From positions 1 to 30,287 of the forward strand of contig CARMXJ010000015.1 of NCBI GenBank assembly GCA_949025205.1: DNA of 30,287 nucleotides. The letters run 5' to 3'. The DNA is from an uncultured Bacilli bacterium. GTDB lineage: Bacteria > Bacillota_I > Bacilli_A > RF39 > UBA660. The position numbers were made by a program, and so were the translations under genes. Under the pieces are notes generated by a model, which worked only from the letters and a program-made list of their open reading frames with translations, had not been told where the DNA came from and did not search any database. Below are positions 8,258-17,921 of the stretch, in pieces; the first letter of the stretch is position 1; every line of letters begins with the position of its first letter.

Positions 8258-8986
8258 ATGGAAAACGCAATTGAAGTAAAAAATGTAACCAAAGTATTTA
8301 AATTATTTTATGATAAACCTTCCACTTTAAAAGAAAGACTTGTCTTTTGGAATAAAAAAAAGGCTGAAGAAAGGATAGTATTAGATGATATATCTTTGCA
8401 TATTAGTAAAGGAGAAACTGTAGCTTTAATTGGAACCAACGGAAGCGGTAAGTCGACCTTATTAAAAATGATGACTAAAATTATATATCCTACAAAAGGT
8501 AAAATTACGACAAATGGCAAGCTAATTTCATTACTAGAGTTGGGAGCAGGATTTCATCCAGATTTTACGGGAAGAGAAAATATTTATTTTAACGCTTCAA
8601 TTTTTGGATTAAATCATGAAGAAATAACAAAAAGATTAGAGGATATTATTGCTTTTTCGGAATTAGAAGAATATATTGATAATCCAGTTCGTACATACTC
8701 TTCTGGACAATATATGCGTCTTGCTTTTTCAATTGCTATAAATGTAGATGCAGATATTCTTTTAATAGATGAAATTTTAGCAGTTGGAGATCAACACTTT
8801 CAAGAAAAATGTTTTACAAAATTAGAAGAGTTAAGAGATAGCGACAAAACAATTGTTATAGTAAGTCACAGCTTAGAATCTATAAAAAAGGTTTGTAAAA
8901 GAGCCATATGGATACAAAATGGGAAAATATGCATGGATGACAAAGTAGAAAAAGTTGTCAACCAATATTTAAAAGAATGTAAGTAG
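8258..8986 (+). CDS. ABC transporter ATPase for polysaccharide export (Wzt/RgpD/TagH type)
   Basis: A 242-aa nucleotide-binding protein with Walker A GTNGSGKST, the family-typical GAGFHPDFTGRENIY, signature YSSGQYMRLAFS, Walker B DILLIDEILAVGD and switch His in VSHSLES. These are marks of the Wzt/TagH/KpsT polysaccharide exporters. It is short: it ends soon after the ATPase fold and lacks the C-terminal carbohydrate-binding domain of Wzt proteins that recognise a modified chain end. ATG 8258 is preferred because GAGGTG lies about 7 bases upstream; the in-frame GTG at 8249 is inside that site. It pairs with the permease 8 bases downstream and probably powers export of the finished lipid-linked chain. 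Confidence 0.9.
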   Translation: MENAIEVKNVTKVFKLFYDKPSTLKERLVFWNKKKAEERIVLDDISLHISKGETVALIGTNGSGKSTLLKMMTKIIYPTKGKITTNGKLISLLELGAGFHPDFTGRENIYFNASIFGLNHEEITKRLEDIIAFSELEEYIDNPVRTYSSGQYMRLAFSIAINVDADILLIDEILAVGDQHFQEKCFTKLEELRDSDKTIVIVSHSLESIKKVCKRAIWIQNGKICMDDKVEKVVNQYLKECK

Positions 8987-8994
8987 GTTTTACC

Positions 8995-9762
8995 ATGATA
9001 AAAAAATTATATGAATATAGAGAATTTTTAAAAACAAATGTAAAAAAAGACATTAGAGGAAAATACAAAGGATCATTTTTAGGAGTATTATGGTCGTTTA
9101 TTAACCCATTACTAATGGCTTTAGTTTATGCAATTGTTTTCCCTTTCATTTTAAGAGATACGCAAGAGCATTATGTAACATTTATAATAATTGGAATTAT
9201 TCCTTGGAATTTTTTTACTACTGTGATTTCACAAGGAACATTTTGCATCATTGCAAATGCATCCATTATAAAAAAAGTTTACTTTCCAAGAGAAATATTA
9301 CCTATATCAGTAGCCACAAGTGGCCTTGTTAATTTTTTAATTTCTTTACCTATTATATTTATGTTTCTTTTATTTAGTGGAATTGGGTTTTCAAAATATA
9401 TTATTTTTCTTCCTATCGTAATTATTACACAATATATTTTACAGCTTGCAATTATTTTAATTACATGTGCTATAAATGTTTACATTCGCGATGCAGAATA
9501 TATTATAAATTTTATAATAACGATGTTATTTTATGCAACACCAGTATTATATTCACCAACTATGTTTCCTGAAAGCATTAGATGGATACTTCGATTAAAT
9601 CCAATGACAACTGTGATCGAAGGATACAGAAGTATTTTATATAGTCAAACTATGCCAGATTTTAGTGCGATATTTTTAGCACTAGGAATAGCAGTAATTA
9701 TATTCTTGATCGGAGTAAAAATATTTAAACATTTAGAAAAAAGATTTGCAGAGGAAATATAA
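8995..9762 (+). CDS. ABC-2 permease for polysaccharide export (Wzm/RgpC/TagG type)
   Basis: A 255-aa integral membrane protein with about six spans. The amphipathic start, RDIRGKYKGS-like (KKDIRGKYKGSFLGVLWSF), followed by INPLLMALVYAIVF, and the C-terminal LNPMTTVIEGYR are characteristic of the ABC-2 permeases Wzm, TagG and RgpC. It forms the membrane channel with the preceding ATPase. The pair moves undecaprenyl-linked glycans across the cytoplasmic membrane. The next gene starts 1 base after its stop codon, with that gene's GAGG inside this gene's last codons. Confidence 0.9.
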   Translation: MIKKLYEYREFLKTNVKKDIRGKYKGSFLGVLWSFINPLLMALVYAIVFPFILRDTQEHYVTFIIIGIIPWNFFTTVISQGTFCIIANASIIKKVYFPREILPISVATSGLVNFLISLPIIFMFLLFSGIGFSKYIIFLPIVIITQYILQLAIILITCAINVYIRDAEYIINFIITMLFYATPVLYSPTMFPESIRWILRLNPMTTVIEGYRSILYSQTMPDFSAIFLALGIAVIIFLIGVKIFKHLEKRFAEEI

Positions 9763-9763
9763 A

Positions 9764-10612
9764 ATGTTTGCGTTTGTAATATTAAATTATAATTCTTATG
9801 ATTTGACGTTAAACTGCATTGAAAAGATTAGAAAACTAAAAGAAGGAAATAAGGCGAAAATTATAGTCGTAGACAATGCTACTTTAACTACAATTGAAAG
9901 TAACAATTTAAAAAAGCAATGTGACAAATTAATCGTAAACAAAAAAAATTTAGGCTTTGCTAAAGGAAATAATATAGGAATAACTTATGCCAAAGAAAAC
10001 TATAAATCAAATTTTATTTGTGTATTAAATAGTGATTGTATGATTTCTCAAAATGATTTTTTACTGCGCATTAAAAAAATTTATAAAGAAAATTCCTTTG
10101 ATATACTAGGGCCTAAAATACATTCTTTTGATGGCTTATCATGGAATCCATTTCCCGTTTATCAAGATTTAGAACAAGTAAACCATAAAATAAAATATCA
10201 TGAAAAAATTCTAAAAATTTATAAGAATAAAGTTCTTTATTTTTTGCTAAATGTTTATCTCTTTTTTAAAATAAAAAAAGAAAAAATAGAAAAGAATGGA
10301 AATCAAAAAGAGGAAAAAGTGGCATTGCATGGTTGTTGCCTTATTTTTTCTAAAAAATATATAGAGGCCTATAAAGATGCGTTTTATCCTGAAACATTTT
10401 TATATCATGAAGAAGAATTTTTATATTATCGAATGATAAAGGATAATTTAAAGTTCATTTATGATCCCCAAATCGAAGTTACCCATTTAGAAGGAATAGC
10501 CACTACTAAAACTTATAAAAATAAAAGAAAAAAGCTAATATTTAAAACAGAAAATATTTTAAAGTCACTTTACAAATTAAAAGAAATAATGGAAAATAAT
10601 AAAAGAATATAA
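9764..10612 (+). CDS. GT2 glycosyltransferase, rhamnosyltransferase-like
   Basis: A 282-aa family 2 glycosyltransferase. Motifs are FVILNYNSYDLT at the N-terminus, IIVVDNA, NLGFAKGNNIG, LNSDC in the DXD place, LHGCCLIFSKKY, and FLYHEEEFLYYRM with the likely catalytic acid, then VTHLEG. It is similar in layout to the GT2 at 4391 but clearly different in sequence. The start at ATG 9764 has GAGG at 9751-9754; the upstream in-frame TTG at 9746 falls inside the permease gene and is rejected. Its place after the ABC exporter is that of RgpE/GacF-type enzymes in streptococcal loci. Sugar unknown. Confidence 0.85.
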   Translation: MFAFVILNYNSYDLTLNCIEKIRKLKEGNKAKIIVVDNATLTTIESNNLKKQCDKLIVNKKNLGFAKGNNIGITYAKENYKSNFICVLNSDCMISQNDFLLRIKKIYKENSFDILGPKIHSFDGLSWNPFPVYQDLEQVNHKIKYHEKILKIYKNKVLYFLLNVYLFFKIKKEKIEKNGNQKEEKVALHGCCLIFSKKYIEAYKDAFYPETFLYHEEEFLYYRMIKDNLKFIYDPQIEVTHLEGIATTKTYKNKRKKLIFKTENILKSLYKLKEIMENNKRI

Positions 10613-10626
10613 TTCTGGAGGTAGTT

Positions 10627-12564
10627 ATGAAAAAAAATAAATTAGGTTTATCAATTATTATTCCTTGTTATAATGTAGAAAATTATATTGAAAACTGCTT
10701 AAATTCTTTAAAAAAACAAGTAAAAGATTATGATTATGAAATCATATTAATTGATGATAAATCAACGGATAATACAAATAAGATTATAAAAAAAATTCAA
10801 AAAGCTCAAGAATTAAATATTTTTTTAATAGAAAATAAAGAAAATAAAGGAGCAGGATATTCCAGAAATCGAGCTTTAAAGCAAGCAAAATATGATTATA
10901 TTTCATTTATTGATGCGGATGATTATTTAGATGAAAATTTTTACGATATCATGTTAACAACAATATTTAAAAATAATGCCGATTTAGTAGCTTGCGACTT
11001 TAATTTTGTTTATGAAGATGGTAGTCCTAATTTACTATCCAGTATTTGCGAGGAGAAAGTAACAAAATATAATCTTATTAATCATGGCCTTGCAGCATCA
11101 CCATGTAATAAAATTATCAAAAAAGAATGGCTATTAAAATATCCTTTTGCCGAAGGAATTATGAATGAAGATGTAGCATGTATAATTCCCATAATAGCGA
11201 ATGCAAAAAAAATATGTGCTACTAATAAAACAAAATATAATTATGTACAACGAAACTCTTCAACACAAAATGCACCACTATCAGATAAAAGATTAGATAT
11301 ATTTAAAGCTTTAGAACTTTTAGAAAACAGAATAAAAGATAATCCAGAATATGATAAATTTATGGAAGCCATCCTTTTTCATCAAGTAATTTCTTTGTTT
11401 TTATATGTTCCGATCAAGGAAAAAAATATAATAGTAAGAGCTAAGTTTTTAAAGAAATTTTATGAATATACTAAAAAGTATGAATTACGTAAAAATCCAC
11501 TATATTGGATATTTTTAGAAACAAATAATAAAAAATCACAAATATATTATAAAATTCTTCTTAAATTAAATTGCAGCGGTTGGAGTCTCACAACAAGTTT
11601 TGTTATATCACTCTATCGTCTTTACGCTGCTTTAAAGAAAAAACATTCAGTTATTAAATCGAATATTGTTTTAGAAGATTTAATTGTATTAGCAAAAAGA
11701 CAATCGAAAAAGACAAGTAAAAAAACAGTTACAGTAGCTATTCCAAACTATAATTACGAAGAATTTCTATTACAAAGAATGTATTCGATTTTAAATCAAA
11801 AATATAAAATTAGTGAATTTCTTATTCTAGATGATTCATCAACAGATAATAGTCGCAAACTGATTGATGAAATTGTTTCTTCTTTGAATAAATATATATC
11901 CATAAAAAAAGTATATAATACTAAAAATAGTGGCTCAGTTTTTAAACAATGGAAAAAGGCTTTAGAACTTTCCAATTCAGAATACATTTGGATTGCAGAA
12001 GCTGATGATTATTGTGAATCAAATTTTTTAAAATCTGTGATGAAGTTAGTTGAAAAAGATGAAAAGATTACGATTGCATACACAGATACTGCTTATATTA
12101 ATAAAGAAGGAGTAAAAATATTAAAAACAATTAAACCTGAAATTGATATTTTAAAAACAAAACATTGGGATAATCATTTTATTAATGATGGTAAAGATGA
12201 AATAAAAAACTATGCATATTTAAATTGTACTATTGCAAATGTTTCTTCTGTTATATTTAAAAAATTGGATTATACCGGATGTTTTAAAGAATTAGAAAGT
12301 TATAAGCAAGTCGGTGATTATTTGTTTTATATTAATGCCATGGCCAAGGGGAAAATTGCGTTTTATAATAAACCCTTAAATTACTATCGAATGCATGGAA
12401 ATAATGTTACATCTACAACAAAAAAGCAATTACACTTAGATGAATTAAAAAGAGTGCATAAATACATTGAAGAAAATTTTGGATTAAATAAAAAACAAAA
12501 AGCAGAAATTCAAAAAAGATATGCGTTTTTAGAAAGAGTGTGGGAATTAAATGAAAAAAAATAA
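10627..12564 (+). CDS. Two-domain (tandem GT2) glycosyltransferase
   Basis: A 645-aa protein with two GT-A domains. Domain 1 (about 1-250) has LSIIIPCYNVENYIENCL, IDDKSTDNT, NKGAGYSRNRAL and FIDADDY. Domain 2 (about 370-640) has VAIPNYNYEEFLLQRM, LDDSSTDNS, NSGSVFKQWKKAL and IAEADDY. A helical linker of about 110 residues joins them. Such tandem GT2 enzymes often add two different sugars or make alternating linkages and sit at the place of GacG/RgpF in rhamnopolysaccharide loci. Domain 2 is most like glycosyltransferases whose DXD is AEADD. TGGAGG at about 10616-10621 supports the start. The gene overlaps the next by 14 bases, implying translational coupling. Confidence 0.85.
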   Translation: MKKNKLGLSIIIPCYNVENYIENCLNSLKKQVKDYDYEIILIDDKSTDNTNKIIKKIQKAQELNIFLIENKENKGAGYSRNRALKQAKYDYISFIDADDYLDENFYDIMLTTIFKNNADLVACDFNFVYEDGSPNLLSSICEEKVTKYNLINHGLAASPCNKIIKKEWLLKYPFAEGIMNEDVACIIPIIANAKKICATNKTKYNYVQRNSSTQNAPLSDKRLDIFKALELLENRIKDNPEYDKFMEAILFHQVISLFLYVPIKEKNIIVRAKFLKKFYEYTKKYELRKNPLYWIFLETNNKKSQIYYKILLKLNCSGWSLTTSFVISLYRLYAALKKKHSVIKSNIVLEDLIVLAKRQSKKTSKKTVTVAIPNYNYEEFLLQRMYSILNQKYKISEFLILDDSSTDNSRKLIDEIVSSLNKYISIKKVYNTKNSGSVFKQWKKALELSNSEYIWIAEADDYCESNFLKSVMKLVEKDEKITIAYTDTAYINKEGVKILKTIKPEIDILKTKHWDNHFINDGKDEIKNYAYLNCTIANVSSVIFKKLDYTGCFKELESYKQVGDYLFYINAMAKGKIAFYNKPLNYYRMHGNNVTSTTKKQLHLDELKRVHKYIEENFGLNKKQKAEIQKRYAFLERVWELNEKK

Positions 12565-14644
12565 TGGATTTAACTTAAATATTTTTACATATGGTTTATT
12601 ATTTTTATTTATAACCACTTTATTAAATGATTATATAACTTTTTTTGTAAATATAAATTATTTTTTCACTTTGTTAATTTCAATGTGTTTTACATCTTTA
12701 ATGGCTTATTTATTAAGAAAAAAAATAAACATAACTTTAGATTTTCATAAATCAGATATCATTTTTTATACTGTCCTTTTTTTGGTTTTCTTAGTCACTT
12801 TTGCCTATCCAGATATTGCTTTTGATAGTATTAATTATCATATTTATCTACAGGAAAATCCATTTGGAGATAAAATATTTAGTGATTTCTTTGCTGGAAA
12901 AAATTTAAATTCGTTTTCCTATGCTTTTCCAGATCGTATTCACTATATATTCCGCTCCATTTTAGGATTTCGTTTAGGTACAATTTGTAATTATTTAGTC
13001 TTGATTGTTCTTTTTTATCAGACAAAAGAAATACTAAAAAAATTCGTCAAAAATAAAAATGAACTTGTAATCAGTTTGCTATCTACATTCTCAGTATTTT
13101 CATTATCAATAATCGAATTGATCGATAATTATTATATTGATTTATTTTCATTAGTAGCATTAATAGAAATTATGCGTATGTTGCTCATTGAAAACTTTTT
13201 TGATAAAGAAAACAAATATAATATAACAAAAACCAGTTACTTAGCTTTGTTATTTGGTTTTGCTATCGCTATCAAAATTTCCAATGCTCCGATGCTTTTT
13301 CTGCTTTTAGGTTTATTCTTCCTCAAGACTAAATTCAGTTTTAAGAAAATAAACTTAAAATTAATCATAAGTTGTATTCTATGCGGTATTCTACCATTCA
13401 TTTTATATTTTATTTATACTTATATAAAAACAGGAAATCCTGTATTTCCATTTTATAACACAATCTTTAAAAGTCCTTATTATGCATTATCAAATTGGAT
13501 GGATACACGTTTTGGACCTCATAGTTTAAAAGAAGTATTAGTATGGCCAGTAAAAATAGTTTTATTTCCTGGTAGAGGAGTAGATAGTGCTGTTGTTGAA
13601 AGTTTTTGGATGATGGGATACGTTTTATCATTTGTTTATCTAGGATATTATCTGGTAAAAAAAATAAAAAAACAATCTGTAGAGAAAGATAAATTTTACT
13701 TTTTTATTCTTGTAATATTAATGAATCTAATTTGGAGTAAATTTGAATTAGGTTATACAAGATATGGCTTACCTGTCATCTTACTAAGTAATATTTGCTT
13801 TTATATATTTTTAATAGATATATACAACAAAAAAAATTACTTTATTTTAAGTATTTTAATAGTATTCGCTTTAGGAAATTTTGCTTATTCTAGTTATCAT
13901 TATTTATATAGCAATGAATATTGGCTTTTTAATAATATTTTTCAGCAAGATAGAGGAACAGATTACATAGAAAATATTAAAAAAATGTTTCAAAAAGAAC
14001 ACAATCTAAAAATTAAATTGCCAGATGATTCTGTGTGGGGAATAATTAATTATAATGCAGCTTACGCTACTATGTTAAATAACGGAAATGCGTTGGTAAA
14101 TCTAAATTCTAGTGTATCTAACGAAAAAACAGAGAATATATTAGCATCTCATTTAGCGGATAAAAAAATATTTACTATGACAGATATCCTAAATTTTAAT
14201 AATTTTTTTACTTATTTAAATAATGCCGGATATTATATTAATAGTTACTATAATACTTATAATCCAAGTTTTATGAGATATCGTGAACGAATATATGTAT
14301 TTGAAATTGAAAAAAACAATAAAAAAAATATTTACAATTGTATAAATACAAAGTTTGATTATACGGTTATAGAAAAAGCAAACTCTATTTCCTTTATAAC
14401 TGGAATCGAAAAATCACTAGTAGAAAACGTCCAAGAGAAATATTATTTAGAAATAAAGAAAATACATGGTGGAAAAGATGAAATTTTAGACGTTTTAGAA
14501 TTAGGAACAAATGGAGAATTAATAAATTATAAAAAAGAATTAGATTTATATCCTAATGATCATATTATAATAACAATATTAGATGAAAACAAAAAGAGTG
14601 TTCCAGAGGATCGCTGGTTTATGTTAATAAACTTTACTGTATAA
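12551..14644 (+). CDS. GT-C-like polytopic membrane glycosyltransferase (predicted)
   Basis: A 697-aa protein with about eleven or twelve membrane spans in its first 450 residues and a soluble C-terminal domain of about 240 residues. The first extracytoplasmic loop holds AFDSINYHIYLQ, an acidic loop with a YH motif like that of GT-C enzymes (ArnT, PMT and related families), where the Asp is catalytic. I infer that it takes a sugar from a polyprenyl-phosphate donor and adds it to the polysaccharide outside the membrane. The exact family is not certain. It overlaps the tandem GT2 gene by 14 bases and is followed by a short gap containing an internal promoter. Confidence 0.6.
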   Translation: MKKNNGFNLNIFTYGLLFLFITTLLNDYITFFVNINYFFTLLISMCFTSLMAYLLRKKINITLDFHKSDIIFYTVLFLVFLVTFAYPDIAFDSINYHIYLQENPFGDKIFSDFFAGKNLNSFSYAFPDRIHYIFRSILGFRLGTICNYLVLIVLFYQTKEILKKFVKNKNELVISLLSTFSVFSLSIIELIDNYYIDLFSLVALIEIMRMLLIENFFDKENKYNITKTSYLALLFGFAIAIKISNAPMLFLLLGLFFLKTKFSFKKINLKLIISCILCGILPFILYFIYTYIKTGNPVFPFYNTIFKSPYYALSNWMDTRFGPHSLKEVLVWPVKIVLFPGRGVDSAVVESFWMMGYVLSFVYLGYYLVKKIKKQSVEKDKFYFFILVILMNLIWSKFELGYTRYGLPVILLSNICFYIFLIDIYNKKNYFILSILIVFALGNFAYSSYHYLYSNEYWLFNNIFQQDRGTDYIENIKKMFQKEHNLKIKLPDDSVWGIINYNAAYATMLNNGNALVNLNSSVSNEKTENILASHLADKKIFTMTDILNFNNFFTYLNNAGYYINSYYNTYNPSFMRYRERIYVFEIEKNNKKNIYNCINTKFDYTVIEKANSISFITGIEKSLVENVQEKYYLEIKKIHGGKDEILDVLELGTNGELINYKKELDLYPNDHIIITILDENKKSVPEDRWFMLINFTV

Positions 14645-14668
14645 AAATAAAAAAAATCTTAAATTCTA

Positions 14669-14677
14669 TGTTACAAT
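14669..14677 (+). promoter_or_regulatory. Internal extended -10 promoter
   Basis: TGTTACAAT fits TGn plus TACAAT (one mismatch to TATAAT). It lies in the 51-base gap between the GT-C-like gene and the next GT2, about 19 bases before ATG 14696. AGGAG at about 14684-14688 is the ribosome binding site. No terminator precedes it, so it would add transcription to the second half of the run. Confidence 0.45.
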
Positions 14678-14695
14678 ACTATTAGGAGTGAAAAT

Positions 14696-15619
14696 ATGAA
14701 CAAAATTGCAGTATTAATTCCCTGTTACAATGAAGCACAAACGATTGAAAAAGTAGTAAAAGATTATAAAAAGGCGTTACCAGAAGCAGATATTTATGTT
14801 TACGATAATAATTCCAAAGATAAAACAGATTCAATTGCCAAAAAAGCGGGAGCCATTGTTAAATATGAATATCGTCAAGGAAAAGGAAATGTAATTAGAA
14901 CAATGTTTAGAGAAATCGAAGCGGATTGCTATCTAATGATTGATGGCGATGATACATATCCTTGTGAAGATGCAAAAAAAATGTGTGATCTTATTTTAAG
15001 TGGAAAAGCAGACATGGTTATAGGAGATCGTTTATCAAGTACCTATTTTACAGAAAATAAAAGGCCATTTCACAATATTGGAAATAAAACAGTAAGATTT
15101 TTAATTAACCATTTATTTCATAATGATATAAAAGATATCATGACTGGATACCGAGCATTTAGTTATGAATTTGTAAAAGGCTTTCCTATTCTTTCAAAGG
15201 GATTCGAAATAGAAACAGAGATGACAATTCATGCTGTGGATAAAAATTTTAAAATTGTTGAAGTACCAGTTACATATCGTGATAGACCAAAAGGTAGTGA
15301 ATCAAAATTAAATACATATTCAGATGGAATAAAAGTCTTAAAAACAATAGCAGTTTTATTTAAAGAATATAAACCTATGGGATTTTTTGGATTAATAGCA
15401 GCAGTATTAACAATTATAGCATTAATATTGATGATACCAGTTTTTGTTGAATATTTTAAAACTAAACTTGTACTTAGATTTCCAACTTTAATTGTTGCAT
15501 GTTTTATAATGTTAACAGCAATACTGTCGCTAATGTGTGGGATTATTTTACAAGTCATTGTAAAAAAAGATAGGCAAAGATATGAGTTATTTTTAAATAC
15601 AATCAAAAAGACTAAATAA
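14696..15619 (+). CDS. Membrane-anchored polyprenyl-phosphate GT2 (DPM/GtrB-like)
   Basis: A 307-aa protein. The N-terminal GT2 domain (about 1-225) has VLIPCYNEAQTIEKVV, VYDNNSKDKT, RQGKGNVIRTMF, the metal-binding IDGDDTYP, VIGDRL and MTGYRAFS. Two hydrophobic segments follow (about 232-255 and 268-292), with a short basic tail. This is the layout of enzymes that load a sugar from a nucleotide donor onto polyprenyl phosphate at the cytoplasmic face (GtrB, YkcC, dolichol-phosphate-mannose synthase-like). The product would be flipped and used by GT-C enzymes encoded nearby. It has an adjacent promoter and ribosome binding site. The sugar is unknown. Confidence 0.85.
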   Translation: MNKIAVLIPCYNEAQTIEKVVKDYKKALPEADIYVYDNNSKDKTDSIAKKAGAIVKYEYRQGKGNVIRTMFREIEADCYLMIDGDDTYPCEDAKKMCDLILSGKADMVIGDRLSSTYFTENKRPFHNIGNKTVRFLINHLFHNDIKDIMTGYRAFSYEFVKGFPILSKGFEIETEMTIHAVDKNFKIVEVPVTYRDRPKGSESKLNTYSDGIKVLKTIAVLFKEYKPMGFFGLIAAVLTIIALILMIPVFVEYFKTKLVLRFPTLIVACFIMLTAILSLMCGIILQVIVKKDRQRYELFLNTIKKTK

Positions 15620-15650
15620 TCTAGTATTCAAGACGGAAAGAAGTGTAAAA

Positions 15651-17177
15651 ATGAAATTTTTAAATTTAGACAAAATAAAAAATAGTAAAATTACAAAAAT
15701 CGCAATAATAGCAATAATACTATTAATTTCATTTGTTATATATTACTATAATTTTCTATTAGAAATGAACAGTTTAGAATTAATAAACACAAGTGGCTTT
15801 TATAAAAAAATATTTCTATTTTTAGGAGGTATTACTTTAATTGGCACCATTGTATCTTGTATATTAATAAATACCAAAAAGAAAGAAAATCTGCATAAAC
15901 AATATTTTATAATTGCTTTGATTTTAGGGTTATGTTACTTATTTACAATTCCTATGTTTGCTCAAAGTGATGAGCATTCTCATTATTTACGTGCGTATGA
16001 AATTAGTAATGGACATTTTTTAACCCCTGTTATTGATAATGAACAAAAAAGTGAATTTGATAAAAGCATAATAGATAGCATTTATAATACAGATAAAACA
16101 CCGGAATATAAAACTTACGAAGAAATTTTAGAAATTAAAGATCTGAAAGTGAATAATCAAGAGAAAGTAAGTGTTGTAAATGGAGCATCTTGTTATTCTA
16201 TCATTAGTTATCTTCCCCATGTTATTGGTATATCATTAGGAAAAATCTTGCATTTAAATCCATATTTTTGTGGAATGATAGGTAGAATCTTCAGTCTTCT
16301 ATTTTGTATTTCCATAGTTAGTTTGGGAATAAAAATATTGCCTGAAGGAAAGTTCTTTGCTTTTACTTTATTTTTAACTCCTATATTTTTATCTTATAGT
16401 GCCTCTTTCTCAGCAGATGGTACTATTATGGCTTATACTTTTATTTTCATAAGTTATATATTAAGTTTAATAAAATCGAAAAAGAAACTAAATTATAAAA
16501 ACTTTTTAATTTTATTAACTTTAACTATTTGTGTATCTATATCAAAATCTGTATATTTACCTTTTATATTTTTATTACTATTTATTCCAAAAGAATCATT
16601 TAAAAATAAAAAAGAAGAAATATTTTGGAAAGTCCTTTTAATAGGGATTGGCATTTTTTCTGATCTAATATGGGTACATTTATCATCGGTTATATTAAAT
16701 AACAGTCGTTCATCCATTATAAAAAATCAACCATTTAAATATCTTTTAATTCTTTTAAATACAACAATAAATTCCGGATACAATCAATTAGAAAATATTT
16801 TTTCGGGAGACTTTTTATGCCACCATCAAGTAAGACCATATGAAATGGTATGCTTTGGTTTTATTATTGTAAATTTTTTATCTTATGTTGTTGAAGAAAA
16901 AAATAAAGAAAGCAACGTACCAAAGAATTTATTTATATTATTGCTTATGATAGCAGTATATGGATTAATTAATACAGCTATGTTTATTGGAAATACACCA
17001 GTTGATTCAAGTCTAATAATAGGGGTACAAGGAAGATATTTATTCCCAATAGTAATAGCAACTTTAATGTTAAAAATAACCAAACCAGTTAAAATAAATA
17101 CAGATTATATTTCCTATGCAAACATAATTTTAAACTATTTAGTGTTACTAACAATTATTAGAGTATTTATTTTTTAA
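15651..17177 (+). CDS. DUF2142-like polytopic membrane protein (probable GT-C)
   Basis: A 508-aa protein with about ten to twelve hydrophobic segments. The first large extracytoplasmic loop reads MFAQSDEHSHYLRAYEIS, matching the DUF2142 signature (xPDExxHYxRAY), where the acidic DE pair resembles GT-C catalytic residues. A late loop has GVQGRYLFPIV, another conserved DUF2142 motif. I infer an extracytoplasmic glycosyltransferase using a polyprenyl-linked sugar from the GT2 just upstream or the GT2/DUF2304 pair just downstream. The start follows GGAAAG by about 11 bases. It sits between the two candidate lipid-donor synthases. Confidence 0.75.
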   Translation: MKFLNLDKIKNSKITKIAIIAIILLISFVIYYYNFLLEMNSLELINTSGFYKKIFLFLGGITLIGTIVSCILINTKKKENLHKQYFIIALILGLCYLFTIPMFAQSDEHSHYLRAYEISNGHFLTPVIDNEQKSEFDKSIIDSIYNTDKTPEYKTYEEILEIKDLKVNNQEKVSVVNGASCYSIISYLPHVIGISLGKILHLNPYFCGMIGRIFSLLFCISIVSLGIKILPEGKFFAFTLFLTPIFLSYSASFSADGTIMAYTFIFISYILSLIKSKKKLNYKNFLILLTLTICVSISKSVYLPFIFLLLFIPKESFKNKKEEIFWKVLLIGIGIFSDLIWVHLSSVILNNSRSSIIKNQPFKYLLILLNTTINSGYNQLENIFSGDFLCHHQVRPYEMVCFGFIIVNFLSYVVEEKNKESNVPKNLFILLLMIAVYGLINTAMFIGNTPVDSSLIIGVQGRYLFPIVIATLMLKITKPVKINTDYISYANIILNYLVLLTIIRVFIF

Positions 17178-17195
17178 GTGGAAATGAGGTAAAAG

Positions 17196-17921
17196 ATGAA
17201 AAAAGAAAAAGTTTTATTTGTTATTCCAGCATACAATGAAGAGGAAAATATTGAATCTGTTTTAAAAGAAATTAAAAAGGATGCCCCATTTGGAGATATA
17301 TTAGTAATAAATGATTGCTCAAAAGACAAAACTGAAGAAGTCGTAAAAAAAAATAAAGTAAAGTGTATTAATCAAATATTTAATATGAGATATGCAATGA
17401 ATGTGCAAACTGGAATTAAATATGCTTATCAAAGCAATTATGATTACGTAATACAATTTGATGCAGATGGGCAGCATATCGCTAAAGAAGCAGTAAAATT
17501 GTTAGAAGAAATGAAAAAAACAAATGCTGATATTATTATTGGATCTAGATATTTAAAAGATATGGGATATCCTTGTCCATTGATGAGAAGAATAGGAACA
17601 AAAATATTTGAAATCATTATTAAATTTTTCTGCAAAAAGAAAATAGCAGATCCTTTATCAGGATTTCAATGTTTAAACAAAAAAGTAATAGAAAGATATT
17701 CTAAAATGGGAAATTATCCAGAATTTCCAGATGCTAATTTGGTAATTGAAATGTTACTACTTGGTTATAAAATAGAAGAAATACCTGTAAAAATGCGTTT
17801 AAGAGAAAATGGAGAAAGCATGCATGGTGGAATAATAAAACCAATTAAATATATGATTAACATGTTTTATAGCATAGTATTTGTTTTAATACAAACACCT
17901 ATGATAAAGAAAGGGAAGTAA
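17196..17921 (+). CDS. DPM1-like GT2, polyprenyl-phosphate sugar synthase (GacI-like)
   Basis: A 241-aa family 2 glycosyltransferase without its own membrane spans except possibly a short hydrophobic stretch near the C-terminus. Motifs are FVIPAYNEEENIESVL, VINDCSKDKT, FDADGQH (metal-binding) and IIGSRYL, then DPLSGFQCLNKK. It is of the dolichol-phosphate-mannose synthase type. The next gene, starting with no gap, encodes a DUF2304 membrane protein. This pairing is known from streptococcal GacI-GacJ, where the small partner boosts synthesis of undecaprenyl-phosphate GlcNAc. I infer synthesis of a polyprenyl-phosphate sugar for side-chain addition. GAGG about 8 bases before the ATG supports the start. 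Confidence 0.85.
   Translation: MKKEKVLFVIPAYNEEENIESVLKEIKKDAPFGDILVINDCSKDKTEEVVKKNKVKCINQIFNMRYAMNVQTGIKYAYQSNYDYVIQFDADGQHIAKEAVKLLEEMKKTNADIIIGSRYLKDMGYPCPLMRRIGTKIFEIIIKFFCKKKIADPLSGFQCLNKKVIERYSKMGNYPEFPDANLVIEMLLLGYKIEEIPVKMRLRENGESMHGGIIKPIKYMINMFYSIVFVLIQTPMIKKGK

Noticed and set aside
9746..9763. TTG start for the GT2 after the permease
   Set aside because: It sits inside the permease gene; ATG 9764 has GAGG at a proper distance.
15229..15606. Antisense 125-codon open frame
   Set aside because: It lies opposite the membrane-anchored GT2 gene; its hydrophobic make-up is expected from the AT-rich opposite strand.
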